Assembly: GCA_014729675.1 (NCBI GenBank)
Contig: WJJM01000054.1
Location: 1 to 36,813 of the forward strand
Direction of reading: 5' to 3'
From: Candidatus Woesearchaeota archaeon
GTDB lineage: Archaea > Nanobdellota > Nanobdellia > Woesearchaeales > WJKL01
Length of the DNA: 36,813 bases
Shown here: positions 17,263 through 25,300 of the stretch, piece by piece
How the letters are laid out: every line of letters starts with the position of its first letter
How positions within the stretch are numbered: position 1 is the stretch's first letter
Notes under the pieces: model-generated
Seen by the model: the letters and a program-made list of their open reading frames with translations, nothing else
What the model was told of the DNA's origin: nothing
The model's database searches: none
Position numbers and translations under genes: made by a program

Positions 17263-17742
17263 TTAATCTGATTCATGGTTCAGCAATTCATCTACGATTT
17301 CATCCACGAAACCATCAGCAATTTTCTTATTTATTTTTACGCGGCTGCCTTTTTTCCCTATATATTTATCAAAATCCTTCTGTGAATATGTTGCTAAACA
17401 AGACTTCAATCTTCTCTTCATTGACATGTCACAATTACTCTTTCTTATCACAGAAACAGCATCATCATATTTTGTGTCAGGAATATAGATGCGAAGAGGT
17501 ACACCTAATTTATCTGCTATTTTTAGATATTCTTTCCATTGCTTGAGACTTCCTTTATTAACCTCCTCTTCTGTCTCAACCTCGATTATCCCTACAATTT
17601 CGTTCAATCTATACGCTGTGATATCCGGAGTACATGTATCGCCATCAATATCAACATCCTCCTGAGATTTATAGGTTTTTATCCCTTTCCTGAGAACGTT
17701 GTTTATTACAAAATCAATTGCTTTGTCGTCTAATCGAGACAT
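17263..17742 (-). CDS. PD-(D/E)XK-like putative nuclease/endonuclease-fold protein
   Basis: TPDITAYRLNEIVGIIEVETEEEV gives D-x(n)-E-x-E spacing. Confidence 0.5.
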   Translation of the reverse strand: MSRLDDKAIDFVINNVLRKGIKTYKSQEDVDIDGDTCTPDITAYRLNEIVGIIEVETEEEVNKGSLKQWKEYLKIADKLGVPLRIYIPDTKYDDAVSVIRKSNCDMSMKRRLKSCLATYSQKDFDKYIGKKGSRVKINKKIADGFVDEIVDELLNHESD

Positions 17743-17812
17743 GAGAATCTCCTTAAAATACCATTATAATATTATAGTATATCCCAAATATCATCTATGT
17801 CAATAGACCAAT

Positions 17813-19042
17813 TCAACCACCCACTTTCACACCCAATTCTTTTACCTTCTTCGCAAAGAGTTTCTGAAACTCTTTATCCTTCATCAGAACATCCATGATA
17901 TTGTCAGCATTGCTCCTTTCATTCTTCTCAACCTCTGATTTCTTCTCCAATTCCATAGCAGTCTTAACATCAAGAATCCCTCCGCATTTGATGCAGAACT
18001 TTGCGTCATGAGAATTTATTGTTTCACAGCGAGGGCAGATCCGTGGAGAGATAGAACTTTCCTGAGTTTCATTCTCCTGCTTTACCCCATTCAAAGATAA
18101 AAGGCTGTTATCAAGATTCTTCCCGCTCAGATGCACGTATGTCGCAGGCATGCCTGAGCCCTGCACCCAGCCAAAATACTGGTTCATCTGAAACTCAGTA
18201 AGATGATTTGCCAGATAAGTAGCTCTTGAATGCCTGAACATATGAGGATTTGTCTTCTTCTCAATGCCTGCCTTGTCTGCAAGCTTTTTCACAATATATC
18301 TTATATTATTATAGGTTATCTGCGAATTGTGCTTTGTGGTGCCAATATTTATCCATAGCGGAGCATTGGGATCTTCCTTCAAAGGATGACTTTGTGCCCA
18401 TATAGACAGATAGGAGACTGATGATATTATCCTTATGTGCCTGGAGCCTGTCTTTCCCTGCACTGTCAGGATTGCCCCATGCTCATCAAACTGAACATTC
18501 TTTATCTGCAAGGAAGCAACCTCACTTACCCTTGCCCCAGATTCATAAAGGATTGAGATAAAAGCCTTGTCTCTTGGATGTTCAGCAGCATTGACCATCT
18601 TTTTTACCTCTTCTTCTGTTATGAGTTCGCTTGAAGAAAGGATCTTCTTGTCTGTCCTTTTCATTCTTGTACTGATCCATTTGACCTCTTCAGGAGAATC
18701 CTCTGTCTTTTTCAGCCATTTGTAAAATCTCTTCAGCATTGTCTTATAGGTTATCTTTGTCCACTCAGAGTATTTCTCATTTTCCTGGACAACTCTGACA
18801 GCTTTTTTTATGTCTTCTGTACAGGCAACATCATAATCTTTGTTTAAAAGCAATGCCCAGTCTCTTAAAACACCCAAATATCTTATAGTTCTCGGCAGGC
18901 CGATTTCTCCTTCTAAGCTGCAATAATCCCTGAACTCAAGGATCAGTTCTTTGTTTCTGTCAGAGATGTCTGATTTCTCAAGATTTTTTTCTGCTCTTTT
19001 CAACAGTCTTGGGTAGTTGTGTATATCTATTTCTTTTTTCAT
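17813..19042 (-). CDS. Xer-type tyrosine recombinase with C-terminal zinc ribbon
   Basis: ESGARVSEVASLQIKNV, HMFRHSRATYLANHL, YVHLSG catalytic R...HxxR...Y pattern; CPRC...CIKCG C-terminal ribbon. Confidence 0.9.
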   Translation of the reverse strand: MKKEIDIHNYPRLLKRAEKNLEKSDISDRNKELILEFRDYCSLEGEIGLPRTIRYLGVLRDWALLLNKDYDVACTEDIKKAVRVVQENEKYSEWTKITYKTMLKRFYKWLKKTEDSPEEVKWISTRMKRTDKKILSSSELITEEEVKKMVNAAEHPRDKAFISILYESGARVSEVASLQIKNVQFDEHGAILTVQGKTGSRHIRIISSVSYLSIWAQSHPLKEDPNAPLWINIGTTKHNSQITYNNIRYIVKKLADKAGIEKKTNPHMFRHSRATYLANHLTEFQMNQYFGWVQGSGMPATYVHLSGKNLDNSLLSLNGVKQENETQESSISPRICPRCETINSHDAKFCIKCGGILDVKTAMELEKKSEVEKNERSNADNIMDVLMKDKEFQKLFAKKVKELGVKVGG

Positions 19043-19130
19043 TTTTCATTCCCTCCTTATATAAGAAACAGAGCTTATATAAAACATGCCTCATAAATGA
19101 CCATGAGGCATTGAAGCCGACCCAAGATGT

Positions 19131-19415
19131 TTATCTATGGCGTTCAATTTAATATTTCTAAAAAGCAAACTAAGATTTAATCCCATCTATTGTACTTATT
19201 TTTGATATTCTTAAAATTAAAACTTTTCAATCCAATTTATTGTACTTATTTTTGATAGAAAGCCCAATTAAAACTTTCAATCCTATCTGTGTATTCTTTT
19301 GATAAAAAGCAGAATTAAAACTTTCAATACTATCTTTAAGTCAGACTTTGATATCTATGATTGAAAGCCTGCCTTGCGATCAGAATTTCTAAAAATCCAA
19401 TCTATGGCACTCACA
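19131..19415. repeat. Degenerate tandem repeat family, ~50-bp period
   Basis: Units begin at 19131, 19181, 19231, 19281, 19328 and 19396; 19181 and 19231 share TNCNATNTATTGTACTTATTTTTGATA...AATTAAAACTTTTCAA. Confidence 0.75.
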
Positions 19416-19599
19416 GCTTCGCTGTTCGTGCACAGTCTCACTCCGCAGCTAAGCTGAGTTCTGGCTTTGATTCTAATCAACTAAGCAGCCAGATAAGCTA
19501 ACTTAATTCTCAGCTTAAATCCTATCTTAGTGAAGCATAGAGCACTAAAACATGGGTGGGAAAAAGAAAGATAGTTCTGCACCAAAAGGGGAGGAGCTA

Positions 19600-19622
19600 A
19601 CTGCCGATAGGCAGTCTTTTTT
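19600..19622 (+). terminator. Hairpin plus T-tract terminator-like structure
   Basis: ACTGCC-GATA-GGCAGT followed by CTTTTTT. Confidence 0.5.
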
Positions 19623-19672
19623 GGGTATAGTAGCGAGCAAAGCGAGCGTTATAAATGATTATTGTTAAATTA

Positions 19673-19816
19673 TTATTTTTGAATAATGATTGCAGGGCAA
19701 CTATGTTGACCTAGAGATAATTATTTTTGAATAATGATTGCAGGGCAATTTCAATTGACCTAGAGATAATTATTTTTGAATCATTATCGCAAGGCAGTTT
19801 TTCGACTTAATGAAAA
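19673..19816. repeat. Three tandem ~48-bp repeats
   Basis: TTATTTTTGAATAATGATTGCAGGGCAA(n)TTGACCTAGAGATAA at 19673, 19721 and 19770; the third is more diverged. Confidence 0.92.
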
Positions 19817-19860
19817 GTATTGAATTTTATCTTTAAATACCTATAGTTCCAAAAACAGAA

Positions 19861-22035
19861 CTAAAACCTAAACACTAAAACAAACACAAGTATAAACAGC
19901 ATCCCTGCAGAAATGTATGGGATGAGTTTTCCAGATCTCAATCCGGTAGATTCATAGACTGTAATAGGAGTACATTTCACATTAAGCTCTTTTTCAGCAA
20001 CATCGGCAGTATGGGTTTCTTCAGTATATAGCATCTGCTCCTGCACATGTTCAGCACTTCCATCGACATTTATCTCAGATGTCAGCTCTTTCTCTGTCTT
20101 CTGGTCTTCTCTTTTTATCTTTACCTTAAGATTATATTCTCCTGCAACTTCAACCTTGTTTCTGAGCAATACAGCTTTCTCTTCATTGTCTTCAACATAG
20201 ACTCTTTTCTTATTGTCTTCTCTCCCTCCGCTGTAGCATTTGTTCCCCACATATACATAACTCCAGACATCAAAATTATAGCCAGAACCATAATTGTTCC
20301 CAAGCATAATTTCAACTTCAAACTCTTCCCCTGCACTGACACCCAAGGGCATTTCTGTTATCTCATAATCAAAATTCCCCTGGCTGCCTTCGATTTCAAC
20401 CTCTTCGCAGACATCATCCCTTACTCCTGAAACGATAAGCCCATAGCTATCATCTTCATCAAGCCCTTCTGCATATATCAAAGAATCTCCCCCACCATAT
20501 TTTCCGTTGCAGTTGGGCTTCAGATGAATGGGTAATGTGAGCTCATATTCTGTATATCTTTCATAGATGTTTGTCCTTGTCTCCTTGCTTATCCTTTTTC
20601 CATCCTCATCTTCTGCCCAAAGCTTTATGCATTTCTTGCTGGTATCTCCTTTGTACACCTCAACCCTTGCTCTTATTGTCTGGCCGAACTTTGCCTCATC
20701 ATCAGCCCCAAGATCATAGACATTTTTTATATCTATCCTGGATTCCTTTGGACTGCTTCCATTTACATTCTTTCTTCCGGAAGAAGGCGCCCCCATCTCC
20801 CATGAACTGTCAAACTTGCTCCACGAGTTTCCTTCTCTTGAGCTGCTGTAGCTGACAGAATCCAATAGTTCATCCATATAGTAAAGCCTTATCTCTTCAT
20901 AACCCTCATTGTTAAGAAAGCCGTATATGCTTCCTGTATTGACCACCTTATAATCTCCAGCACTTATCTTGGTATTGCCGTCTGTGTTTGAATCTGCTAT
21001 GATTACGCTCTTGTTTGAATTGTCTTCCAGAACAATACCTCTCAGATCCAGCTCTGAAGCTCCTGTATTGTAAATCTCTACAAACTCTCCTGATGTATCA
21101 TCCCCGGATGGATCAGGAAGAAACTCAGTTATCTCCAACTTGCTATAATCTATAGTCTCGTTCTCAGGCTCAGGCAGTTCCATATCAACTGCAATCAAGG
21201 TTGAAAAATGATTGTTAGCCATATCCTTGTCTTCACAGCTAAGCTCAGTTATATTATACTCAAGAATATACACTTCATTGTCATCGAGATTAGGGCTATA
21301 GGATCTTGTTCTTGTTGAAGTTACACCCACATCTGTCCATGGAGCGTAATCCTTTACTGTCTCTTTGTTTAATCTTTTTACATATCCTTTTGCACTTAGG
21401 TTCTGCTTCTCTCCTTCAACCTTCTTGACTGTAACTTCCCATCTGACCCCCTCACTGCTATTAAAAAATACATTCTCTGTATTTATTTCTATCTTCCAGT
21501 CACAGAAATCTGTATCTGTTGTTCTGTTCCATCCAGGTGTAGGCTCGGTTTCTACCCAATCATTTCCAGACATTGTCCAGCTTAAAGAATCAGTAGAATG
21601 GCCATAACTCATATTATCTACTATATTCATATTTTCATCATAAAGAAAAACTACATCTCCATTGTTGGAGAGGCTGTTGCCTATTCTCAAATCATCAACA
21701 TACAGCTTCACAGCATCAGAAGAAACATTAAAATTATTATACACTCTTGTCATCTCGTCTGTGACTATGGCAAATCCTCCTGATGGTATGACTGTTCCTC
21801 CTCCATCATAAAGCCCCCCTATGAGCAGGTCATCATCGCTTGCATCTCCTATTGTCCAGCAGCGGACATTGACATCTTCTTCTCCGTTGTTCTGCAGTTC
21901 TACCCACTCATTAAGATCTTCATCTGCAGCAGGATTTGCCATGACTTCTGATATGATAATATCTGCCAAGGCTGCCTCTGCAAAAAACACTCCTACCAAA
22001 ATAAGTAACAATATTGATTTCATCAACGCCCCCAA
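19861..22035 (-). CDS. Secreted/membrane-anchored protein with two lamin-tail domains (LTD)
   Basis: Signal peptide-like N-terminus; IIISEVMANPAADEDLNEWVELQNNGEEDVNV and LEITEFLPDPSGDDTSGEFVEIYNTG; C-terminal TM helix. Confidence 0.9.
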   Translation of the reverse strand: MGALMKSILLLILVGVFFAEAALADIIISEVMANPAADEDLNEWVELQNNGEEDVNVRCWTIGDASDDDLLIGGLYDGGGTVIPSGGFAIVTDEMTRVYNNFNVSSDAVKLYVDDLRIGNSLSNNGDVVFLYDENMNIVDNMSYGHSTDSLSWTMSGNDWVETEPTPGWNRTTDTDFCDWKIEINTENVFFNSSEGVRWEVTVKKVEGEKQNLSAKGYVKRLNKETVKDYAPWTDVGVTSTRTRSYSPNLDDNEVYILEYNITELSCEDKDMANNHFSTLIAVDMELPEPENETIDYSKLEITEFLPDPSGDDTSGEFVEIYNTGASELDLRGIVLEDNSNKSVIIADSNTDGNTKISAGDYKVVNTGSIYGFLNNEGYEEIRLYYMDELLDSVSYSSSREGNSWSKFDSSWEMGAPSSGRKNVNGSSPKESRIDIKNVYDLGADDEAKFGQTIRARVEVYKGDTSKKCIKLWAEDEDGKRISKETRTNIYERYTEYELTLPIHLKPNCNGKYGGGDSLIYAEGLDEDDSYGLIVSGVRDDVCEEVEIEGSQGNFDYEITEMPLGVSAGEEFEVEIMLGNNYGSGYNFDVWSYVYVGNKCYSGGREDNKKRVYVEDNEEKAVLLRNKVEVAGEYNLKVKIKREDQKTEKELTSEINVDGSAEHVQEQMLYTEETHTADVAEKELNVKCTPITVYESTGLRSGKLIPYISAGMLFILVFVLVFRF

Positions 22036-22090
22036 TCATACATATAAGAAAAACTGATTTAAAAAATTTGTTTAATTTTGCAGGGATAAG

Positions 22091-23095
22091 CTATTCCCAA
22101 ACTCCTTGAACCTTCTCCCCGCATCTGCACTTTCCATCCTTTAATTTATTAGAGACAACTTGAAAAAATCTTCTCTTAACAACAACTTTCCTGCATTTAG
22201 TACAGTATGTATTCTCCCATCCTTCAATCTCAATATTCCCTATATATACATTGTCCAGCCCTTCTTTCTTAGCAGTTTCAGCTGCCTTCAGAAGTGTCTT
22301 CTCTTCTGTAGGTAGAACATCTTTCATAAGATAATTTGGAAAAAATCTTGAAAAATGCATAGGTACCCCTTCTCCCAACTCTTTCTTGATCCATCTGCAC
22401 ATCCTCTTTATCATCTCCATATCGTCATTATATCCAGGTATTATCATATTGGTTATCTCTATCCAGACTTTTTCCTTCTTCAAAAGCTTCAGACTGGAAA
22501 GGACAGGTTCCAACCATCCGCCCGCTATCTTCCTGTAAAAATCATCATCAAAACTTTTCAGATCGACATTTGCAGCATCGATATATTTGCACAAATCCCA
22601 TAAAGGCTCTTCATTCACAAACCCATTTGTAACGATAATATTTTTCAGTCCTTTTTTCTTTGCAATCTTCGCAGTATCAAGGACATATTCATAGAACACA
22701 GAAGGCTCTGTATATGTATATGCAATTGATTCGCATCCCTCAGCCAAAGCCTTTTCAACTATCTCTTCAGGATATATATCAATGATAGGAACTTCCTCAG
22801 GCATAGCCTGCGATATCTCCCAGTTCTGGCAGTATTTGCATCTGAGATTGCAGCCTGCAGTTCCTACGCTAAATGTCTTTGTTCCGGGAAGAAAATGGAA
22901 CAACGGCTTCTTTTCTATGGGGTCTGCATTGACAGAGCAAGGAGCACCATATACCATTGAAAAAAGCTTTCCATTGATGTTTTTTCTTGCCCTGCAAAAT
23001 CCATATTCTTTATCATTTATTATGCACTTCCTAGGGCAGATAAAGCACTGCACACTTTTTACTGCAGAGGTTTTATAATGCATAGCTTCTCTCAT
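22091..23095 (-). CDS. amrS: AmmeMemoRadiSam-type radical SAM enzyme (AmrS-like)
   Basis: CFICPRKCIINDKEYGFCRAR...GTAGCNLRCKYCQNWEISQ...LKSFDDDFYRKIAGG. Confidence 0.9.
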   Translation of the reverse strand: MREAMHYKTSAVKSVQCFICPRKCIINDKEYGFCRARKNINGKLFSMVYGAPCSVNADPIEKKPLFHFLPGTKTFSVGTAGCNLRCKYCQNWEISQAMPEEVPIIDIYPEEIVEKALAEGCESIAYTYTEPSVFYEYVLDTAKIAKKKGLKNIIVTNGFVNEEPLWDLCKYIDAANVDLKSFDDDFYRKIAGGWLEPVLSSLKLLKKEKVWIEITNMIIPGYNDDMEMIKRMCRWIKKELGEGVPMHFSRFFPNYLMKDVLPTEEKTLLKAAETAKKEGLDNVYIGNIEIEGWENTYCTKCRKVVVKRRFFQVVSNKLKDGKCRCGEKVQGVWE

Positions 23096-23220
23096 GATGC
23101 CCTAAAAGTTCTGAAAAGATAAAAATCCTTGTATTTTAAAGTTGTCACCATTATAGAATACTAAGAAAAGTTTATAATAAAATGTATTTATTAAATACTA
23201 TCAAAAAGGGGTGTTAGATA

Positions 23221-23661
23221 ATGGATTTTTTCAAAAAACTATTCAAAGGAGGCAAAAAGCCTTCAGAAAAGGATCTTGAGATACCACCGGCTCCTCCAAC
23301 AAAAGAAGAGCTTCCTTCTTTTCCAGATATTCCCAAGGATATATCTGTCCCTTCTAAAAAAGAAGTTCCTGTTCCTACTGTAGAAAACGTAGAAGATGAT
23401 GCAGTAAAAGAGCAGAAAAAAGAACTGGAAGAGCGAGAGGATCTAGAGGTCAAAAAGCCTATATTTGTAGGTATAGAAAACTACAAGAATATGATAGATG
23501 AGATCGGATTGATGAAAAATACTCTAAAAGAAGCAGAGGATACGATTGTTCGTGTTTCTGAGTTTAAGGGAGATGAAGACAAAGCTTTTGACAGTTGGCA
23601 GAAACAGATAGAAGATATCCAGAAGAAACTGATTTACGCTGATAAGACATTATTCAAATAA
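23221..23661 (+). CDS. Coiled-coil hypothetical protein, paralog 1 of a three-gene cluster
   Basis: C-terminal PIFVGIENYKNMIDEIGLMKNTLKEAEDTI...WQKQIEDIQKKLIYADKTLF, shared with the next ORF. Confidence 0.75.
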   Translation: MDFFKKLFKGGKKPSEKDLEIPPAPPTKEELPSFPDIPKDISVPSKKEVPVPTVENVEDDAVKEQKKELEEREDLEVKKPIFVGIENYKNMIDEIGLMKNTLKEAEDTIVRVSEFKGDEDKAFDSWQKQIEDIQKKLIYADKTLFK

Positions 23662-23673
23662 AGGTGATAATCC

Positions 23674-23919
23674 ATGGAAGAAAAAGAAATAAAACAAGGA
23701 ATGCCAGTATATGTAAGGATTGACGAGTACAAAGATGTTCTTGATGTTATGAACATGATAAAAAGCAAGATAGAAGATGCAAAAGAGACTTTGAGCAAGA
23801 TCAACGAGATCAAGAACGAAGAAGACGCAGAACTTGAGCTTTGGCATACTGGATTGGAAGAAGTGGAAAGAAAAGCAGACTTCGTTGACAAGACACTTTT
23901 TGAGCCTTCAGCACTTTAG
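23674..23919 (+). CDS. Coiled-coil hypothetical protein, paralog 2
   Basis: MPVYVRIDEYKDVLDVMNMIKSKIEDAKETLSKINEIKNEEDAELELWHTGLEEVERKADFVDKTLFEP. Confidence 0.8.
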   Translation: MEEKEIKQGMPVYVRIDEYKDVLDVMNMIKSKIEDAKETLSKINEIKNEEDAELELWHTGLEEVERKADFVDKTLFEPSAL

Positions 23920-23927
23920 AGGTAAAA

Positions 23928-24386
23928 ATGCCCAAGAAAAAAGAAAAAGAAGAGGAAAGTGTATTTTATGTAGGTGTAAAAGAACCTGTAGAGATAAGAA
24001 GAGCGCTTCTAGAATCTTCAAAAGAGATGATTCAGTATCTTCAAAGGGCTGAAAAGTTCAAGTCAGTTAGAAAGGAAAAGACTAAGCTTATCACCAAGCT
24101 AAAAGAAGACACAAAAGAGATTACAAAGCTCATTAAAAAACTCAAAAGAGATCTTCCAAAGACAGGGTTGAGAGCGCAGATGCACAAGCACGAAGAGACA
24201 GAAAAAGTAAAGGAAGAGATAGCAAAGACAAGAGAGCTTGAAGAGAAAGCAAAAAAGAAAGAGGAAAAGCCTAAGAAAAAAGAGGAGCCTAAAAAAGAAG
24301 AAAATCCTCCTAAAGAGATGACAGAGCTTGAAAAGCTTGAGAAAGAACTTTCCTCCATAGAGTCAAGACTTACTAAATTATCTTAA
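23928..24386 (+). CDS. Lys/Glu-rich coiled-coil protein, third gene of the cluster
   Basis: SVFYVGVKEPVEIRRALLESSKEMIQYLQRAEKFKSVRKEK...; same gene string, 9 bp downstream of paralog 2. Confidence 0.75.
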   Translation: MPKKKEKEEESVFYVGVKEPVEIRRALLESSKEMIQYLQRAEKFKSVRKEKTKLITKLKEDTKEITKLIKKLKRDLPKTGLRAQMHKHEETEKVKEEIAKTRELEEKAKKKEEKPKKKEEPKKEENPPKEMTELEKLEKELSSIESRLTKLS

Positions 24387-24457
24387 TTTTTTCTTTATAG
24401 TTTGTATTTCATTTTAGCAAATTTTTTAAAGCATCTATAATTCTATCTCCCTAACAA

Positions 24458-24623
24458 GAGGGGATGCCGGAGTGGCCAAACGGGATAGTGTTTGGTAACT
24501 TTGGGTACTAAAACATCCAAACTCAAGTTATTGAGTGATGAGGTCTCACAAGGATCGATGAAATACTCGTATGGGCCATCTATTGGCTTAGTGCCTACCG
24601 GGGTTCGAGTCCCCGTCCCCTCA
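24458..24623 (+). tRNA. tRNA-Leu(CAA) with two introns (approx. 24489-24520 and 24528-24577)
   Basis: Acceptor GAGGGGA/TCCCCTC, D stem CCG/CGG, T arm CGGGG-TTCGAGT-CCCCG. Removing both introns gives ATAGA-CT-CAA-GA-TCTAT, a perfect anticodon arm, plus a long variable arm TGGCTTAGTGCCTAC. Confidence 0.88.
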
Positions 24624-24644
24624 TTCTTTTTTATTTTTATAAAA

Positions 24645-24701
24645 GTGGGACTTAGCGAAGCGTAAGTCGCACAACAGGTTGATAAGGATTTTAATCCTTA
24701 T
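24645..24701. other. Two hairpins between the tRNA and its 3'-end copy
   Basis: GTGgGACTTAgc-GAA-gcgTAAGTCgCAC (24645-24672) and ATAAGGATT-tt-AATCCTTAT (24682-24701). Confidence 0.6.
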
Positions 24702-24711
24702 GCGAAGTCAA

Positions 24712-24740
24712 ACCGGGGTTCGAGTCCCCGTCCCCTCATT
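24712..24740 (+). repeat. 29-bp perfect duplicate of the tRNA-Leu 3' end
   Basis: ACCGGGGTTCGAGTCCCCGTCCCCTCATT, identical to 24597-24625. Confidence 0.95.
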
Positions 24741-24781
24741 TTTCCTAAAAACTTAAATATCTCTTAGGCAACAGCCTAAAT

Positions 24782-25282
24782 ATGAGAGAAGCTACTTTAT
24801 GTCTTCTGGTACACAAGGATGCAAGAAAGGTTCTTCTAGGTATGAAAAAAAGAGGGTTTGGGAAAGGTAACTATAATGGGTTTGGTGGCGGCAGAGAAGA
24901 AGGAGAATCTTTCGAAGAAGCTACAATCAGAGAATTGCAGGAAGAGATAGATGTAAAGACAAATGCAAAAGACCTTTACAAAGTGGGAAGTTTCAGGTTT
25001 TATTTTCCTGTTAAAAAAGAAAATAATCATCTGGTCCAAGTATATCTTGCTGAAAGATGGGAAGGAACTCCTAAAGAAAGTGAAGAGATGGCTCCAAAAT
25101 GGTTTGATTTTGAAAAGATACCTTATGATAAAATGTGGGATGCTGACAAATATTGGCTGCCCCTTATTATGAAAGGTAAAAAAATAGATGCAGAATTCTT
25201 CTTTGATCACGATAACAAAAGCATAAAAAAATATGATCTAAAAGAGTTAGACTGGTTCTCTCACCAAACATTTATATACTAA
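24782..25282 (+). CDS. NUDIX hydrolase, 8-oxo-dGTP diphosphatase/MTH1-like
   Basis: NUDIX box GGGREEGESFEEATIRELQEEIDV. Confidence 0.92.
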   Translation: MREATLCLLVHKDARKVLLGMKKRGFGKGNYNGFGGGREEGESFEEATIRELQEEIDVKTNAKDLYKVGSFRFYFPVKKENNHLVQVYLAERWEGTPKESEEMAPKWFDFEKIPYDKMWDADKYWLPLIMKGKKIDAEFFFDHDNKSIKKYDLKELDWFSHQTFIY

Positions 25283-25300
25283 ACTTCAAATCCATATATT

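Noticed and set aside
19131-19415. Possible CRISPR array (CTTTCAAT-type ends, ~50-bp period)
   Set aside because: Repeats are too degenerate, the inter-core sequence is also partly conserved, unit length varies (47-68 bp), and no cas genes are visible; better described as a degenerate tandem repeat.
19552-19668. 38-aa ORF MGGKKKDSSAPKGEELTADRQSFLGIVASKASVINDYC
   Set aside because: Contains a terminator-like hairpin/T-tract inside and no recognisable homology; may be a truncated gene start but is unsupported.
20047-22057. Multiple plus-strand ORFs across the LTD gene
   Set aside because: Antisense to a clear LTD protein; Ser/Phe/Ile-rich shadow translations.
24041-24358. Minus-strand Ser/Phe-rich 105-aa ORF
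   Set aside because: Mirror of the Lys/Glu-rich coiled-coil gene; low-complexity artefact.
24645-24740. Second tRNA-Leu (TAA) gene downstream of the first
   Set aside because: The TAAGG/CCTTA stem leaves an 8-nt loop, there is no matching GAGGGGA acceptor 5' strand, no D arm and no long variable arm; only the 3' end is tRNA-like.
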